Positions 16,968 to 24,958 of a stretch of DNA of 57,506 nucleotides are shown here, piece after piece. The number at the start of each line of letters is the position of its first letter. The first letter of the stretch is position 1. The notes beneath the pieces were generated by a model, which saw only the letters and a program-made list of their open reading frames with translations, did no database searches and was not told the DNA's origin. The position numbers and the translations under genes were made by a program. Source of the DNA: Streptomyces sp. NP-1717 (GTDB lineage: Bacteria; Actinomycetota; Actinomycetes; Streptomycetales; Streptomycetaceae); contig NZ_JAAPBF010000027.1 in the NCBI RefSeq assembly GCF_022695985.1, positions 1-57,506 on the forward strand, written 5' to 3'.

Positions 16968-18416
16968 TCACGCGTCGAGCGATGTCATCACGTGCTTGAT
17001 GCGCGTGTAGTCGTCGAAGCCGTACGCCGACAGGTCCTTGCCGTAGCCCGACTGCTTGAAGCCACCGTGCGGCATCTCCGCGACCAGCATGATGTGCGTG
17101 TTGATCCACACGCAGCCGAAGTCCAGGTTCTTGGACATACGCATCGCGCGCGCGTGGTCCTTCGTCCACACCGAGGACGCGAGGGCGAACTCGACCCCGT
17201 TCGCGTACTCCAGCGCCTGCGCCTCGTCCGTGAACGACTGGACCGTGATGACCGGCCCGAACACCTCGTTCTGGATGATCTCGTCGTCCTGCTTGAGCCC
17301 CGAGACGACGGTCGGCGCGTAGAAGTACCCCTTGTCGCCGACCCGGTGACCGCCCGCCTCGACCTTGGCGTGGGCCGGCAGCCGCTCGATGAAGCCCGAG
17401 ACGTGCTTGAGCTGGTTGGCGTTGTTCAGCGGCCCGTACAGCGCGTCCTCGTCGTCGGGAGCACCGGTCCTGGTGCCGGCGGCGGCCTTGGCCAGCTCCG
17501 CCACGAACTCGTCGTGGATCGACTCGTGCACCAGGACACGGCACGCCGCCGTACAGTCCTGCCCGGCGTTGAAGAAGCCGGCCACCGAGATCTCCTCGAC
17601 CGCCTTGGCGATCGCCTCACTGTCGAGGTCCTCGAAGACCACGACGGGCGCCTTGCCGCCCAACTCCAGATGCACGCGCTTGAGGTCCCTGGAGGCGGAC
17701 TCGGCGACCTGCATCCCGGCCCGTACGGAGCCGGTGATCGAGACCATCGCCGGGGTCGCGTGCTCGACCATCGTGCGCCCGCTGTCGCGGTCGCCGCAGA
17801 TGACGTTGAAGACACCCTTGGGCGCGATGGCGCCGATGATCTCCGCCATCAGCAGTGTGGAGGCGGGGGTGGTGTCCGAGGGCTTCAGTACGACGGTGTT
17901 GCCCGCGGCGAGCGCCGGGGCGAACTTCCAGACGGCCATCATCATCGGGTAGTTCCACGGCGCGACCTGCGCGCAGACACCGACCGGCTCACGCCGCACG
18001 ATGGAGGTGAAACCGTCCATGTACTCGCCGGCCGAGCGGCCTTCGAGCATCCGCGCTGCACCTGCGAAGAAACGAATCTGGTCCACCATCGGCGGGATCT
18101 CTTCGGTACGGGTCAGCTCCAGCGGCTTGCCGGTGTTCTCCGACTCGACGGCGATCAGATCCTCGGCGCGCTCCTCGATCGCGTCCGCGATCCGAAGCAT
18201 CACCTTCTGGCGCTCGGCCGGGGTGGTGTCGCGCCAGGCGGGGAACGCCGCGGCGGCGGCCGCCATGGCGGCGTCGACGTCGGCCTGGCCGGAAAGCGGG
18301 GACGTGGCGTAGGCCTCGCCCGTGGACGGGTTGACCACCTCGATGGTCCGTCCGTCGGCCGCGTCCCGGAACTCCCCGTTGATGTAGTTACGCAGACGGC
18401 GCAGCTCGGTGGTCAC
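16968..18416 (-). CDS. aldehyde dehydrogenase, probably gamma-aminobutyraldehyde dehydrogenase (second copy)
   Basis: This 482-residue enzyme keeps the ALDH core: APWNYPMMMAVWK, VLKPSDTTP, LELGGKAPVVVFED with the catalytic Glu, and NAGQDCTAACRVL with the nucleophilic Cys. It is a close paralogue of the enzyme at 11009-12574 and belongs to the same aminobutyraldehyde group. AAGGAGG is about seven bases from GTG 18416, which is therefore preferred to GTG 18422. It diverges from an AsnC-type regulator followed by an aminotransferase. That arrangement suggests putrescine transamination to 4-aminobutanal, then oxidation here to GABA. Confidence 0.85.
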   Translation of the reverse strand: MTTELRRLRNYINGEFRDAADGRTIEVVNPSTGEAYATSPLSGQADVDAAMAAAAAAFPAWRDTTPAERQKVMLRIADAIEERAEDLIAVESENTGKPLELTRTEEIPPMVDQIRFFAGAARMLEGRSAGEYMDGFTSIVRREPVGVCAQVAPWNYPMMMAVWKFAPALAAGNTVVLKPSDTTPASTLLMAEIIGAIAPKGVFNVICGDRDSGRTMVEHATPAMVSITGSVRAGMQVAESASRDLKRVHLELGGKAPVVVFEDLDSEAIAKAVEEISVAGFFNAGQDCTAACRVLVHESIHDEFVAELAKAAAGTRTGAPDDEDALYGPLNNANQLKHVSGFIERLPAHAKVEAGGHRVGDKGYFYAPTVVSGLKQDDEIIQNEVFGPVITVQSFTDEAQALEYANGVEFALASSVWTKDHARAMRMSKNLDFGCVWINTHIMLVAEMPHGGFKQSGYGKDLSAYGFDDYTRIKHVMTSLDA

Positions 18417-18606
18417 TGCCACCCCTCCTTACAGAAGTCATGCCGGATGTCCGATGGGTGAGACACCCCACCTTAAGCGTTCCGCCGACGCTTTCGACAG
18501 GCCCGACCCCTCCCAACTTCGGATTCAGTCATATCTTGACCCCCACACAACGAATTTCATCGATCGAGGGTTGCAAGACAGACGAGTCGCGGTGCACAGT
18601 GAGCGC

Positions 18607-19104
18607 GTGGCCAGTCGTAGCGCAGACCCCAGGAACGGACACGGAAACGGATCGTCGCCGGCGATCGACTCCGTGTCCCTCGCGATCATCGAACAGCTTC
18701 AGGAGGACGGACGGCGCCCCTACGCCGCGATCGGCAAGGCCGTCGGCCTCTCCGAGGCGGCCGTACGCCAGCGCGTCCAGAAGCTGCTCGACCAGGGGGT
18801 CATGCAGATCGTTGCCGTGACCGACCCACTGACCGTCGGTTTCCTGCGCCAGGCGATGGTCGGCATCAACGTCGAGGGCGACCTCGAACCTGTGGCCGAC
18901 GCGCTCACGGCGATGGCCGAGTGCGAGTACGTGGTGATGACCGCGGGCTCCTTCGACCTGATGGTGGAGGTCGTCTGCGAGGACGACGACCACCTGCTGA
19001 ACGTCATCAACAAACGGATCCGCGCGCTCCCCGGCGTGCGCTCCACCGAGAGCTTCGTCTACCTCAAGCTGAAGAAGCAGACCTACATGTGGGGAACCCG
19101 ATAG
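18607..19104 (+). CDS. Lrp/AsnC-family transcriptional regulator
   Basis: This 165-residue regulator has an N-terminal helix-turn-helix (IIEQLQEDGRRPYAAIGKAV then LSEAAVRQRVQKLLDQGV) and a C-terminal RAM ligand-binding domain (from about VGINVEGDLEPVAD). Such proteins bind amino acids or amines and usually regulate neighbours. It lies between a divergent aldehyde dehydrogenase and a downstream aminotransferase with a 2-nt gap, so it is probably autoregulatory and controls both. I recall an AsnC-type regulator of polyamine genes (EpuRI) from this region of S. coelicolor, which I cannot check here. The start is uncertain: GTG 18607, GTG 18592 and TTG 18571 are all in frame without a strong ribosome site. 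A TTGACC at 18536-18541 may be its -35. Confidence 0.85.
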   Translation: MASRSADPRNGHGNGSSPAIDSVSLAIIEQLQEDGRRPYAAIGKAVGLSEAAVRQRVQKLLDQGVMQIVAVTDPLTVGFLRQAMVGINVEGDLEPVADALTAMAECEYVVMTAGSFDLMVEVVCEDDDHLLNVINKRIRALPGVRSTESFVYLKLKKQTYMWGTR

Positions 19105-19106
19105 CC

Positions 19107-20468
19107 GTGAGCAAGGACCTCTCCAAAACCGCTTACGACCACCTGTGGATGCATTTCACCCGCATGTCGTCGTACGAGAACGCACCCGTGCCCACCATCG
19201 TGCGTGGTGAGGGCACCCACATCTACGACGACAAGGGCAAGCGCTACCTGGACGGCCTCTCCGGCCTGTTCGTGGTCAACGCGGGCCACGGGCGCCACGA
19301 GTTGGCCGAGACCGCCTACAAGCAGGCTCAGGAGCTCGCCTTCTTCCCCGTCTGGTCCTACGCCCACCCGAAGGCGGTCGAGCTCGCCGAACGGCTGGCC
19401 CACCACGCGCCCGGGGACCTCAACAAGGTCTTCTTCACCACCGGCGGCGGCGAGGCGGTCGAGACCGCCTGGAAGCTCGCCAAGCAGTACTTCAAGCTGA
19501 CGGGCAAGCCGACCAAGCACAAGGTCATCTCGCGCGCCGTCGCCTACCACGGCACGCCGCAGGGAGCCCTGTCCATCACCGGACTGCCGGCCCTCAAGGC
19601 CCCGTTCGAGCCGCTGGTCCCCGGCGCCCACAAGGTGCCGAACACCAACATCTACCGCGCCCCGATCCACGGCGACGACCCTGAGGCCTTCGGCCGCTGG
19701 GCCGCCGACCAGATCGAACAGCAGATCCTCTTCGAGGGCGCGGACACAGTCGCCGCCGTCTTCCTGGAGCCGGTGCAGAACGCCGGTGGCTGCTTCCCGC
19801 CCCCGCCGGGCTACTTCCAGCGGGTCCGGGAGATCTGCGACCAGTACGACGTGCTGCTCGTCTCGGACGAGGTCATCTGCGCCTTCGGCCGGCTCGGCAC
19901 GATGTTCGCCTGCGACAAGTTCGGCTACGTCCCGGACATGATCACCTGCGCCAAGGGCATGACGTCGGGCTACTCACCGATCGGCGCCTGCATCATCTCC
20001 GACCGTCTCGCCGAGCCCTTCTACGAAGGTGACAACACCTTCCTGCACGGCTACACCTTCGGCGGTCACCCGGTCTCCGCGGCCGTCGGTCTCGCCAACC
20101 TCGACATCTTCGAGCGTGAGGGCCTCAACCAGCACGTGCTGGACAACGAGGGCGCCTTCTTCTCGACGCTGCGCAAGCTCCACGACCTGCCGATAGTCGG
20201 CGACGTCCGGGGCAACGGCTTCTTCTACGGCATCGAGCTCGTCAAGGACAAGGTCACCAAGGAGTCGTTCACGGACGAGGAGACGGAGCGCGTCCTGTAC
20301 GGCTTCCTCTCCAAGGCTCTTTACGAGAACGGGCTCTACTGCCGCGCCGACGACCGCGGCGACCCGGTCGTACAGCTGGCGCCGCCGCTGATCTCCGACC
20401 AGTCGACGTTCGACGAGATCGAGCAGGTCCTGCGCACGGTGCTGACGGAGGCCTGGACGAAGCTCTGA
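19107..20468 (+). CDS. class III aminotransferase, probably putrescine/diamine-pyruvate type
   Basis: This 453-residue PLP enzyme has the fold type I class III layout: TTGGGEAVETAWKLAKQY for the cofactor phosphate, AAVFLEPVQNAGG, LVSDEVICAFGRLG (Asp on the ring nitrogen) and ITCAKGMTSGY with the Schiff-base Lys. Its N-terminal YDHLWMHFTRMSSYEN is typical of the omega-amine:pyruvate/putrescine aminotransferase group. The GTG start is two bases after the regulator stop, so it is probably co-translated. With the divergent aldehyde dehydrogenase it would make GABA from diamines. Two strong hairpins end the transcript. Confidence 0.85.
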   Translation: MSKDLSKTAYDHLWMHFTRMSSYENAPVPTIVRGEGTHIYDDKGKRYLDGLSGLFVVNAGHGRHELAETAYKQAQELAFFPVWSYAHPKAVELAERLAHHAPGDLNKVFFTTGGGEAVETAWKLAKQYFKLTGKPTKHKVISRAVAYHGTPQGALSITGLPALKAPFEPLVPGAHKVPNTNIYRAPIHGDDPEAFGRWAADQIEQQILFEGADTVAAVFLEPVQNAGGCFPPPPGYFQRVREICDQYDVLLVSDEVICAFGRLGTMFACDKFGYVPDMITCAKGMTSGYSPIGACIISDRLAEPFYEGDNTFLHGYTFGGHPVSAAVGLANLDIFEREGLNQHVLDNEGAFFSTLRKLHDLPIVGDVRGNGFFYGIELVKDKVTKESFTDEETERVLYGFLSKALYENGLYCRADDRGDPVVQLAPPLISDQSTFDEIEQVLRTVLTEAWTKL

Positions 20469-20497
20469 TCCCCGCGGCGTACGGGGCGGCGTACGGC

Positions 20498-20533
20498 GCC
20501 CTGCGGGGCGGCATACAAGCCGCCCCGCAGGGC
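20498..20533 (+). terminator. first of two tandem terminator hairpins
   Basis: A perfect 15-bp stem (20498-20512 with 20519-20533) closes an ATACAA loop, 29 nt after the aminotransferase stop. Confidence 0.8.
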
Positions 20534-20557
20534 CGCTCCCGCGCCTGATCCGCATGA

Positions 20558-20602
20558 CGGCCCGGGTGCCCCCGTTCGAGTGCAAAGGGGGCACCCGGGC
20601 CG
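20558..20602 (+). terminator. second tandem terminator hairpin
   Basis: A perfect 16-bp stem (20558-20573 with 20587-20602) carries a 13-nt loop, 24 nt after the first hairpin. Together they insulate the following ABC pair. The remaining bases to 20728 show no gene. Confidence 0.75.
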
Positions 20603-20728
20603 CGTGCTGTCCGCGCACCTCGTTCCCGATCCTTACGGTGCAGTGACCGATCGGCTTCGCCTTCGTTCCCCCGGACGGGGCGCGGTACGTCATCTGAACC
20701 GAGCCTGATCCGAACCGAGGTGTACGCC

Positions 20729-21457
20729 ATGGTTGCCCCGCCGGACAACGACGTGCTCTGGGCGCGTTCCCTCCACCACTCGCACAACGGCTCACCCGCC
20801 CTCAGCGGTGTCTCGCTCGGCGTGCGCGAGGGAGAGATCCTCGCCGTCAACGGCGCGCGCGGAAGCGGCAAGACCACCCTGCTGCGCTGCCTCTCGGGTC
20901 AGCTCGTCCCGGAGGAGGGCGAGGTCTGGTTCAACAGCACCGCCGTCCACACGATGCCCCCGTCCGTGCGTGAACGGCTCCGGCGCGACCGTTTCGGCTG
21001 GATCGACTCGGACCCGGTCCTGGTTCCGGAGCTCACGGCGTGGGAGAACGCGGCTCTGCCGCTGCTGCTGCGCGGCTCCTCCCGTCGCGCGGCGAAGGCG
21101 GCGGCCGAGGAGTGGCTGGAGCGGCTCGACGTCGGCATGTGCGCCCGCAAGCGTCCGCACGCCCTGCTCCAGTCGCAGCGCCAGCGCGTCGCCGTCGCCC
21201 GCGCCCTGGTCGGCACGCCCTCCGTGCTGTTCGCCGACGAGCCCACGGCGCCGCTGTACGCCGCCGAGCGCGCACAGGTCCTGCGCACGCTGACGACGGC
21301 GGCGCGCTCGCACCGCATCACCGTCATCCTCGCCACCCTCGACGAGGAGGTCTCGACGCTCGCCGACCGCGTCGTCACCCTGGTCGACGGCCACCGCGTG
21401 GGCGCCCTGCGGCCGACCGAGGCGGAAGGCCAGGCAGCGTGCTCGCTCTCCGTCTAG
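20729..21457 (+). CDS. ABC transporter ATP-binding protein with degenerate signature
   Basis: This 242-residue ATPase has a Walker A motif NGARGSGKTT and Walker B VLFADEPTAPL. The ABC signature LSGGQ is replaced by LLQSQRQR, and the switch histidine position reads ATLDEE instead of THD. ATP hydrolysis may therefore be weak or asymmetric. GAGG lies eight bases before ATG 20729. It overlaps the next gene, a membrane protein, by 19 bp, and the pair looks like an ABC exporter of unknown substrate. Confidence 0.8.
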   Translation: MVAPPDNDVLWARSLHHSHNGSPALSGVSLGVREGEILAVNGARGSGKTTLLRCLSGQLVPEEGEVWFNSTAVHTMPPSVRERLRRDRFGWIDSDPVLVPELTAWENAALPLLLRGSSRRAAKAAAEEWLERLDVGMCARKRPHALLQSQRQRVAVARALVGTPSVLFADEPTAPLYAAERAQVLRTLTTAARSHRITVILATLDEEVSTLADRVVTLVDGHRVGALRPTEAEGQAACSLSV

Positions 21458-22596
21458 CCCGCGGCAGCCATCCCCTCGTCCTGCTGCGCAGGCTGCTGGT
21501 CGCCGCGGCGTCGGCGGGGGTCGGCTTCCTCCTGCTGTGCACCCTGGGCTGGGCCGTGAACCACCCCTCCGGATCCCTGCTGCGCCTGCTGTGGTGCGTG
21601 CTCCCGCTCGCCGCGACGCTGCAGTTCGCGGTGGCCGTGGCCCGGACGGACCCGAGCACCCGGCCACGTTCCGGTCTCTCCGCCGTCGGCCTCGGCCCGG
21701 CTCAACTCACCGCGCTGGCCACCGCGTCGACCATGCTGTCCTGCACCGTCGGCAGCATGGTGGCGCTGCTGTTCTTCCTCCATCTGCGCGGCGACATCAC
21801 GGGGCTCCCCTTCGACGGCGCCGCGGCCGATCTGCTCGGCGCGGGACAGCCGCTGCCGCTGGCCGCCGCCCTCACTCTGCTCGCCGTCGTACCCCTCCTC
21901 GCCGGCGCGGCCACCGGACTCGCCCTGCGTACGCGTGTGACGAGGCCGGCCGAAGGCACCGGTACCGAGCCGCCCGCGACGCCCAAGCCCGCCCCGTCGG
22001 GGCTCCCTTGGGGCGTCGCGCTCACCGCGGCGGGACTCGCGGTCGAGACCTACGCGAGCAGGAGCGGCTCCGGATCGCCCCTGCCGATGCCGGGACGTTT
22101 CGAGGGCAGCCCGGCCGGAGTCCTGGCCGGCTGGTCACTGACGGCGCTGGGCCTGGCCCTCGCAGGCCCCGGCATCGCACACCTCTGCGGCCAGCTTCTC
22201 CAGATGCTTCGCCCCGGTGCGACCCGACTGCTCGCGGGGCGGATCCTGATGGAGGAGGCGGTGCGGATCGGCCGCCCGCTCGGCGTGGTCTGCGCGGTGA
22301 TCTCCGGCGGATTCGCCGCCGCGGCGCTGTACGGCCCCAGCGACGAGCGCCCGTTCGGACCGCTCACCGGCCTCGGCGCCACGCTTGTCGTGGGCTGCAC
22401 CGTCGCGACGCTGCTGATGGCAGTCCTGGAGGCCAGGCACGCCCGCACCGACACGACGGCGGCGCTCGTTCGGGTGGGCGCCGCCACAAGGCTCCTGCGT
22501 ACCGCGGCGGCGCTGCGGGCGGGCGCGCTGCTCGCCGTCTTCGGACCGCTGACGTGGATCATCGCCGCACTGGCCGCCGTACCACTGACCGGCTGA
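21439..22596 (+). CDS. membrane protein, probable permease partner of the preceding ATPase
   Basis: This 385-residue protein has about eight hydrophobic segments (for example about 17-38, 48-62, 83-104, 135-155, 185-200 and two near the C terminus). It has the general look of a bacterial ABC-2/FtsX-type permease, but no clear motif fixes the family. The GTG start at 21439 lies inside the end of the ATPase gene, implying translational coupling. Substrate and direction are unknown. Confidence 0.7.
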   Translation: MLALRLARGSHPLVLLRRLLVAAASAGVGFLLLCTLGWAVNHPSGSLLRLLWCVLPLAATLQFAVAVARTDPSTRPRSGLSAVGLGPAQLTALATASTMLSCTVGSMVALLFFLHLRGDITGLPFDGAAADLLGAGQPLPLAAALTLLAVVPLLAGAATGLALRTRVTRPAEGTGTEPPATPKPAPSGLPWGVALTAAGLAVETYASRSGSGSPLPMPGRFEGSPAGVLAGWSLTALGLALAGPGIAHLCGQLLQMLRPGATRLLAGRILMEEAVRIGRPLGVVCAVISGGFAAAALYGPSDERPFGPLTGLGATLVVGCTVATLLMAVLEARHARTDTTAALVRVGAATRLLRTAAALRAGALLAVFGPLTWIIAALAAVPLTG

Positions 22597-22654
22597 ACCG
22601 GACGTCTTTCCGAACCCCGGTCCCCCGTCCGAACGGGGGCTCTATCGTGTGCGC

Positions 22655-23833
22655 ATGGCGTACGGCGCGGGACACGACGGACATGATGCACAAGAGGCAG
22701 CGGCACGGAGCCCCCAGGGGCCCTGGGAACACCGGGCGGACGGCCTGGACCGCGAGATCGAATCCCTCGACGAGTTCGACCAGGTGATCCTGAGCGGGAC
22801 GCTCAGCGGCTTCCGGGTCCAGTCGGTCGACCTGACGGACCGTACGCTCGCACTGCTGTCCACCGACACTTCCGAGACCGTCTTCCTCGGCTGCCCGATG
22901 GCACCCGACGCCGCAGCGAAGATACGGGCCGACGGGGCCCTGGTCTTCCCGCCCGTCCCGCATCTCCCGTTCGACCCGTACCGTGGCCTGCTCTACTCGC
23001 CCGAGCAGCTCTTCGAGGGACTGGACGAGGGCGGTTACGAGGCGACGCCGGACGCCCTCGCCTACGAGTGGTTCCAGCGCACCAAGGCCGACGGCGACAT
23101 ACTCTCCTCGATGCTGCGGTCCGTCCACGACGACGCGATCTCCGACGCCCTGGACGAACTTCTCGCCGGCACACGGGTCGTCGGTGTGATGGGCGGCCAC
23201 GCGATGGCGCGGGGCACGGACGCGTACGCGGGAGCGGCCCGCCTCGGCCGTGAGCTGGCCCGTACGGGGCTGACCGTCGCGACCGGCGGCGGTCCCGGCG
23301 CCATGGAGGCCGCCAACCTGGGCGCCTACGCCGCCCCGCATCCCGACGAGATGCTGGACGAGGCTCTCGAAATCCTCGCCAAGACACCGTCGTTCAGCCC
23401 GTCGATCTCCGACTGGGCGCGCGCCGCCTTCGAGGTACGGGGCCGCTGGCCCGGGGGCGACGGCTCCGTGGGCATCCCCACCTGGTTCTACGGCCACGAA
23501 CCGCCGAACGCCTTCGCGAGCCACATCGCCAAGTACTTCGCCAACGCGACCCGCGAGGACGGCCTGCTCGCCCGGTGCAACGCCGGCGTCGTCTTTCTGC
23601 CCGGCGCCGCCGGCACCGTCCAGGAGATCTTCGACAACGCGACGCCGAACTACTACGAGTCACGTGGCGAACCGACGCCCATGGTCCTCGTCGACCGCGC
23701 GCATTGGACGGAGCGGCTGCCGGCCTGGCCGCTGCTCACCTCGCTGGCGCGGGAGCGCTCGATGGAGTCGCGCATCGCGCTCGTCGACTCGGTGGCCGAG
23801 GCTCCCGAGGCCCTGGTCCGGCTCTCCCGCTGA
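22655..23833 (+). CDS. LOG-family-like Rossmann nucleotide-binding protein
   Basis: This 392-residue protein contains the two motifs of the lysine-decarboxylase-like/LOG group: GGGPGAMEAAN (around residue 209) and PGAAGTVQEIF (around residue 313; the family norm is PGGxGTxxE). In LOG enzymes these bind the nucleotide and perform phosphoribohydrolase chemistry. The protein is twice the length of a plain LOG, with about 165 extra N-terminal residues, as in the PpnN/YgdH type that cleaves nucleoside monophosphates. A TATCGT hexamer ends seven bases before the ATG, so a leaderless transcript is possible. GTG 22649 is an alternative start. Confidence 0.75.
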   Translation: MAYGAGHDGHDAQEAAARSPQGPWEHRADGLDREIESLDEFDQVILSGTLSGFRVQSVDLTDRTLALLSTDTSETVFLGCPMAPDAAAKIRADGALVFPPVPHLPFDPYRGLLYSPEQLFEGLDEGGYEATPDALAYEWFQRTKADGDILSSMLRSVHDDAISDALDELLAGTRVVGVMGGHAMARGTDAYAGAARLGRELARTGLTVATGGGPGAMEAANLGAYAAPHPDEMLDEALEILAKTPSFSPSISDWARAAFEVRGRWPGGDGSVGIPTWFYGHEPPNAFASHIAKYFANATREDGLLARCNAGVVFLPGAAGTVQEIFDNATPNYYESRGEPTPMVLVDRAHWTERLPAWPLLTSLARERSMESRIALVDSVAEAPEALVRLSR

Positions 23834-23852
23834 CCGGCCCGGCGCGGGCCGG
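23834..23852. terminator. bidirectional terminator
   Basis: CCGGCCCG-GCG-CGGGCCGG is a perfect 8-bp stem. It begins directly after the LOG-like gene stop and lies 11 nt beyond the stop of the converging ABC ATPase gene. Confidence 0.65.
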
Positions 23853-23863
23853 GCGAGGTCGAG

Positions 23864-24958
23864 TCACTCCGCCCCGTTGGCGTCTGCCGGGGCCTTCGCC
23901 TCTCCCTTCGCGACGCCGGTCGCGTCCGGCTCCCGCTCGTCCAGGACCACGACGTCCTCGGCGTTGAAGGTGATCCCGACCGTCGCCCCCTCGTCGGGTA
24001 CATCGCGGAGGCCGCACTCCGCCTCGACCTCGGGCCCGTCCTCGGGGCGCAGCAGGACGGCGACGTGACTGCCGCGGAAGGTGCGCGCCCCGACGGTGCA
24101 GCGCAGTCCGTCCCCGGCGGCACCGAGCCGTACCCCGGTGGGACGCACCAAGAGCGCGCGCGAGCCCTGGGGCGAAGCGGTGGGCACCGGAATCCTGCCC
24201 CAGGGCGTGTCGGCGACGTCACCGTCCACCGTGGCCGCCACGACGTTGTCGAAGCCCAGGAAGCGTGCCACGAACGCGGACGCCGGCCGTTGCCAGACCT
24301 CCACCGGCGTGCCCGTCTGGGCGATGCGTCCGTCGCGCATCACCACGACGCGGTCGGCGAGCGCGAAGGCCTCGCCCTGATCGTGCGTGACGGCGAGCAC
24401 CGTCGTACCCAACTGCCCGAACACGCCGCGCAGTTCCACGACCAGGCGTTCGCGCAGACTCCGGTCGAGCTGGCCGAGCGGTTCGTCGAGCATGAGCAGC
24501 CGGGGCCGTGGGGCGAGTGCCCGTGCCAGTGCCACGCGCTGTTGCTCCCCGCCGGACAGCGCGGCGACGGCGCGGCGCTGGGCGCCCGGCAGGCCGACAA
24601 GGTCGAGCAACTCGCCGACACGTCGCCGCTGTTCACCGCGCGACTCGCCTCGCACGCGCAGCCCGAAGGCGACGTTGCCGCCGACATCCCGCTGCGGGAA
24701 GAGCTGGTGGTCCTGGAACATCAGTCCCACGCCGCGCCGGTGCACGGGCACCCCCGCCTGATCGGCCCCCTCCAGCAACACCCGTCCAGCGTCCGGCGGC
24801 TGAAGCCCGGCGACGACGCGCAACAAGGTCGACTTACCACTGCCGCTCGGTCCCAGCACACAGACGATCTCGTGCGCGGCGATCTCCAGATCCACCGCGT
24901 CGAGCGCCGTACGCCGCCCGAATCGCACGGTCACGTCCTCAAGAGTGAGCAGGGCCAT
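23864..24958 (-). CDS. thiamine/HMP-type ABC transporter ATPase
   Basis: This 364-residue ATPase has Walker A GPSGSGKST, signature LSGGEQQRVALARAL, Walker B LLMLDEPLGQLD and switch His in VTHDQGEA. A C-terminal TOBE-like region (about 240-345) resembles that of iron(III)/thiamine importer ATPases, and the final 20 residues are a variable tail. ATG 24958 overlaps the permease stop (TGATG). As third gene under the TPP riboswitch it most likely powers uptake of thiamine or its pyrimidine precursor. Confidence 0.83.
   Translation of the reverse strand: MALLTLEDVTVRFGRRTALDAVDLEIAAHEIVCVLGPSGSGKSTLLRVVAGLQPPDAGRVLLEGADQAGVPVHRRGVGLMFQDHQLFPQRDVGGNVAFGLRVRGESRGEQRRRVGELLDLVGLPGAQRRAVAALSGGEQQRVALARALAPRPRLLMLDEPLGQLDRSLRERLVVELRGVFGQLGTTVLAVTHDQGEAFALADRVVVMRDGRIAQTGTPVEVWQRPASAFVARFLGFDNVVAATVDGDVADTPWGRIPVPTASPQGSRALLVRPTGVRLGAAGDGLRCTVGARTFRGSHVAVLLRPEDGPEVEAECGLRDVPDEGATVGITFNAEDVVVLDEREPDATGVAKGEAKAPADANGAE

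Noticed and set aside
22622..22639. CCCCCGT/ACGGGGG hairpin just before the LOG-like gene as a regulatory element
   Set aside because: The stem is short and also fits a simple terminator of the upstream ABC pair; there is no further evidence of regulation.
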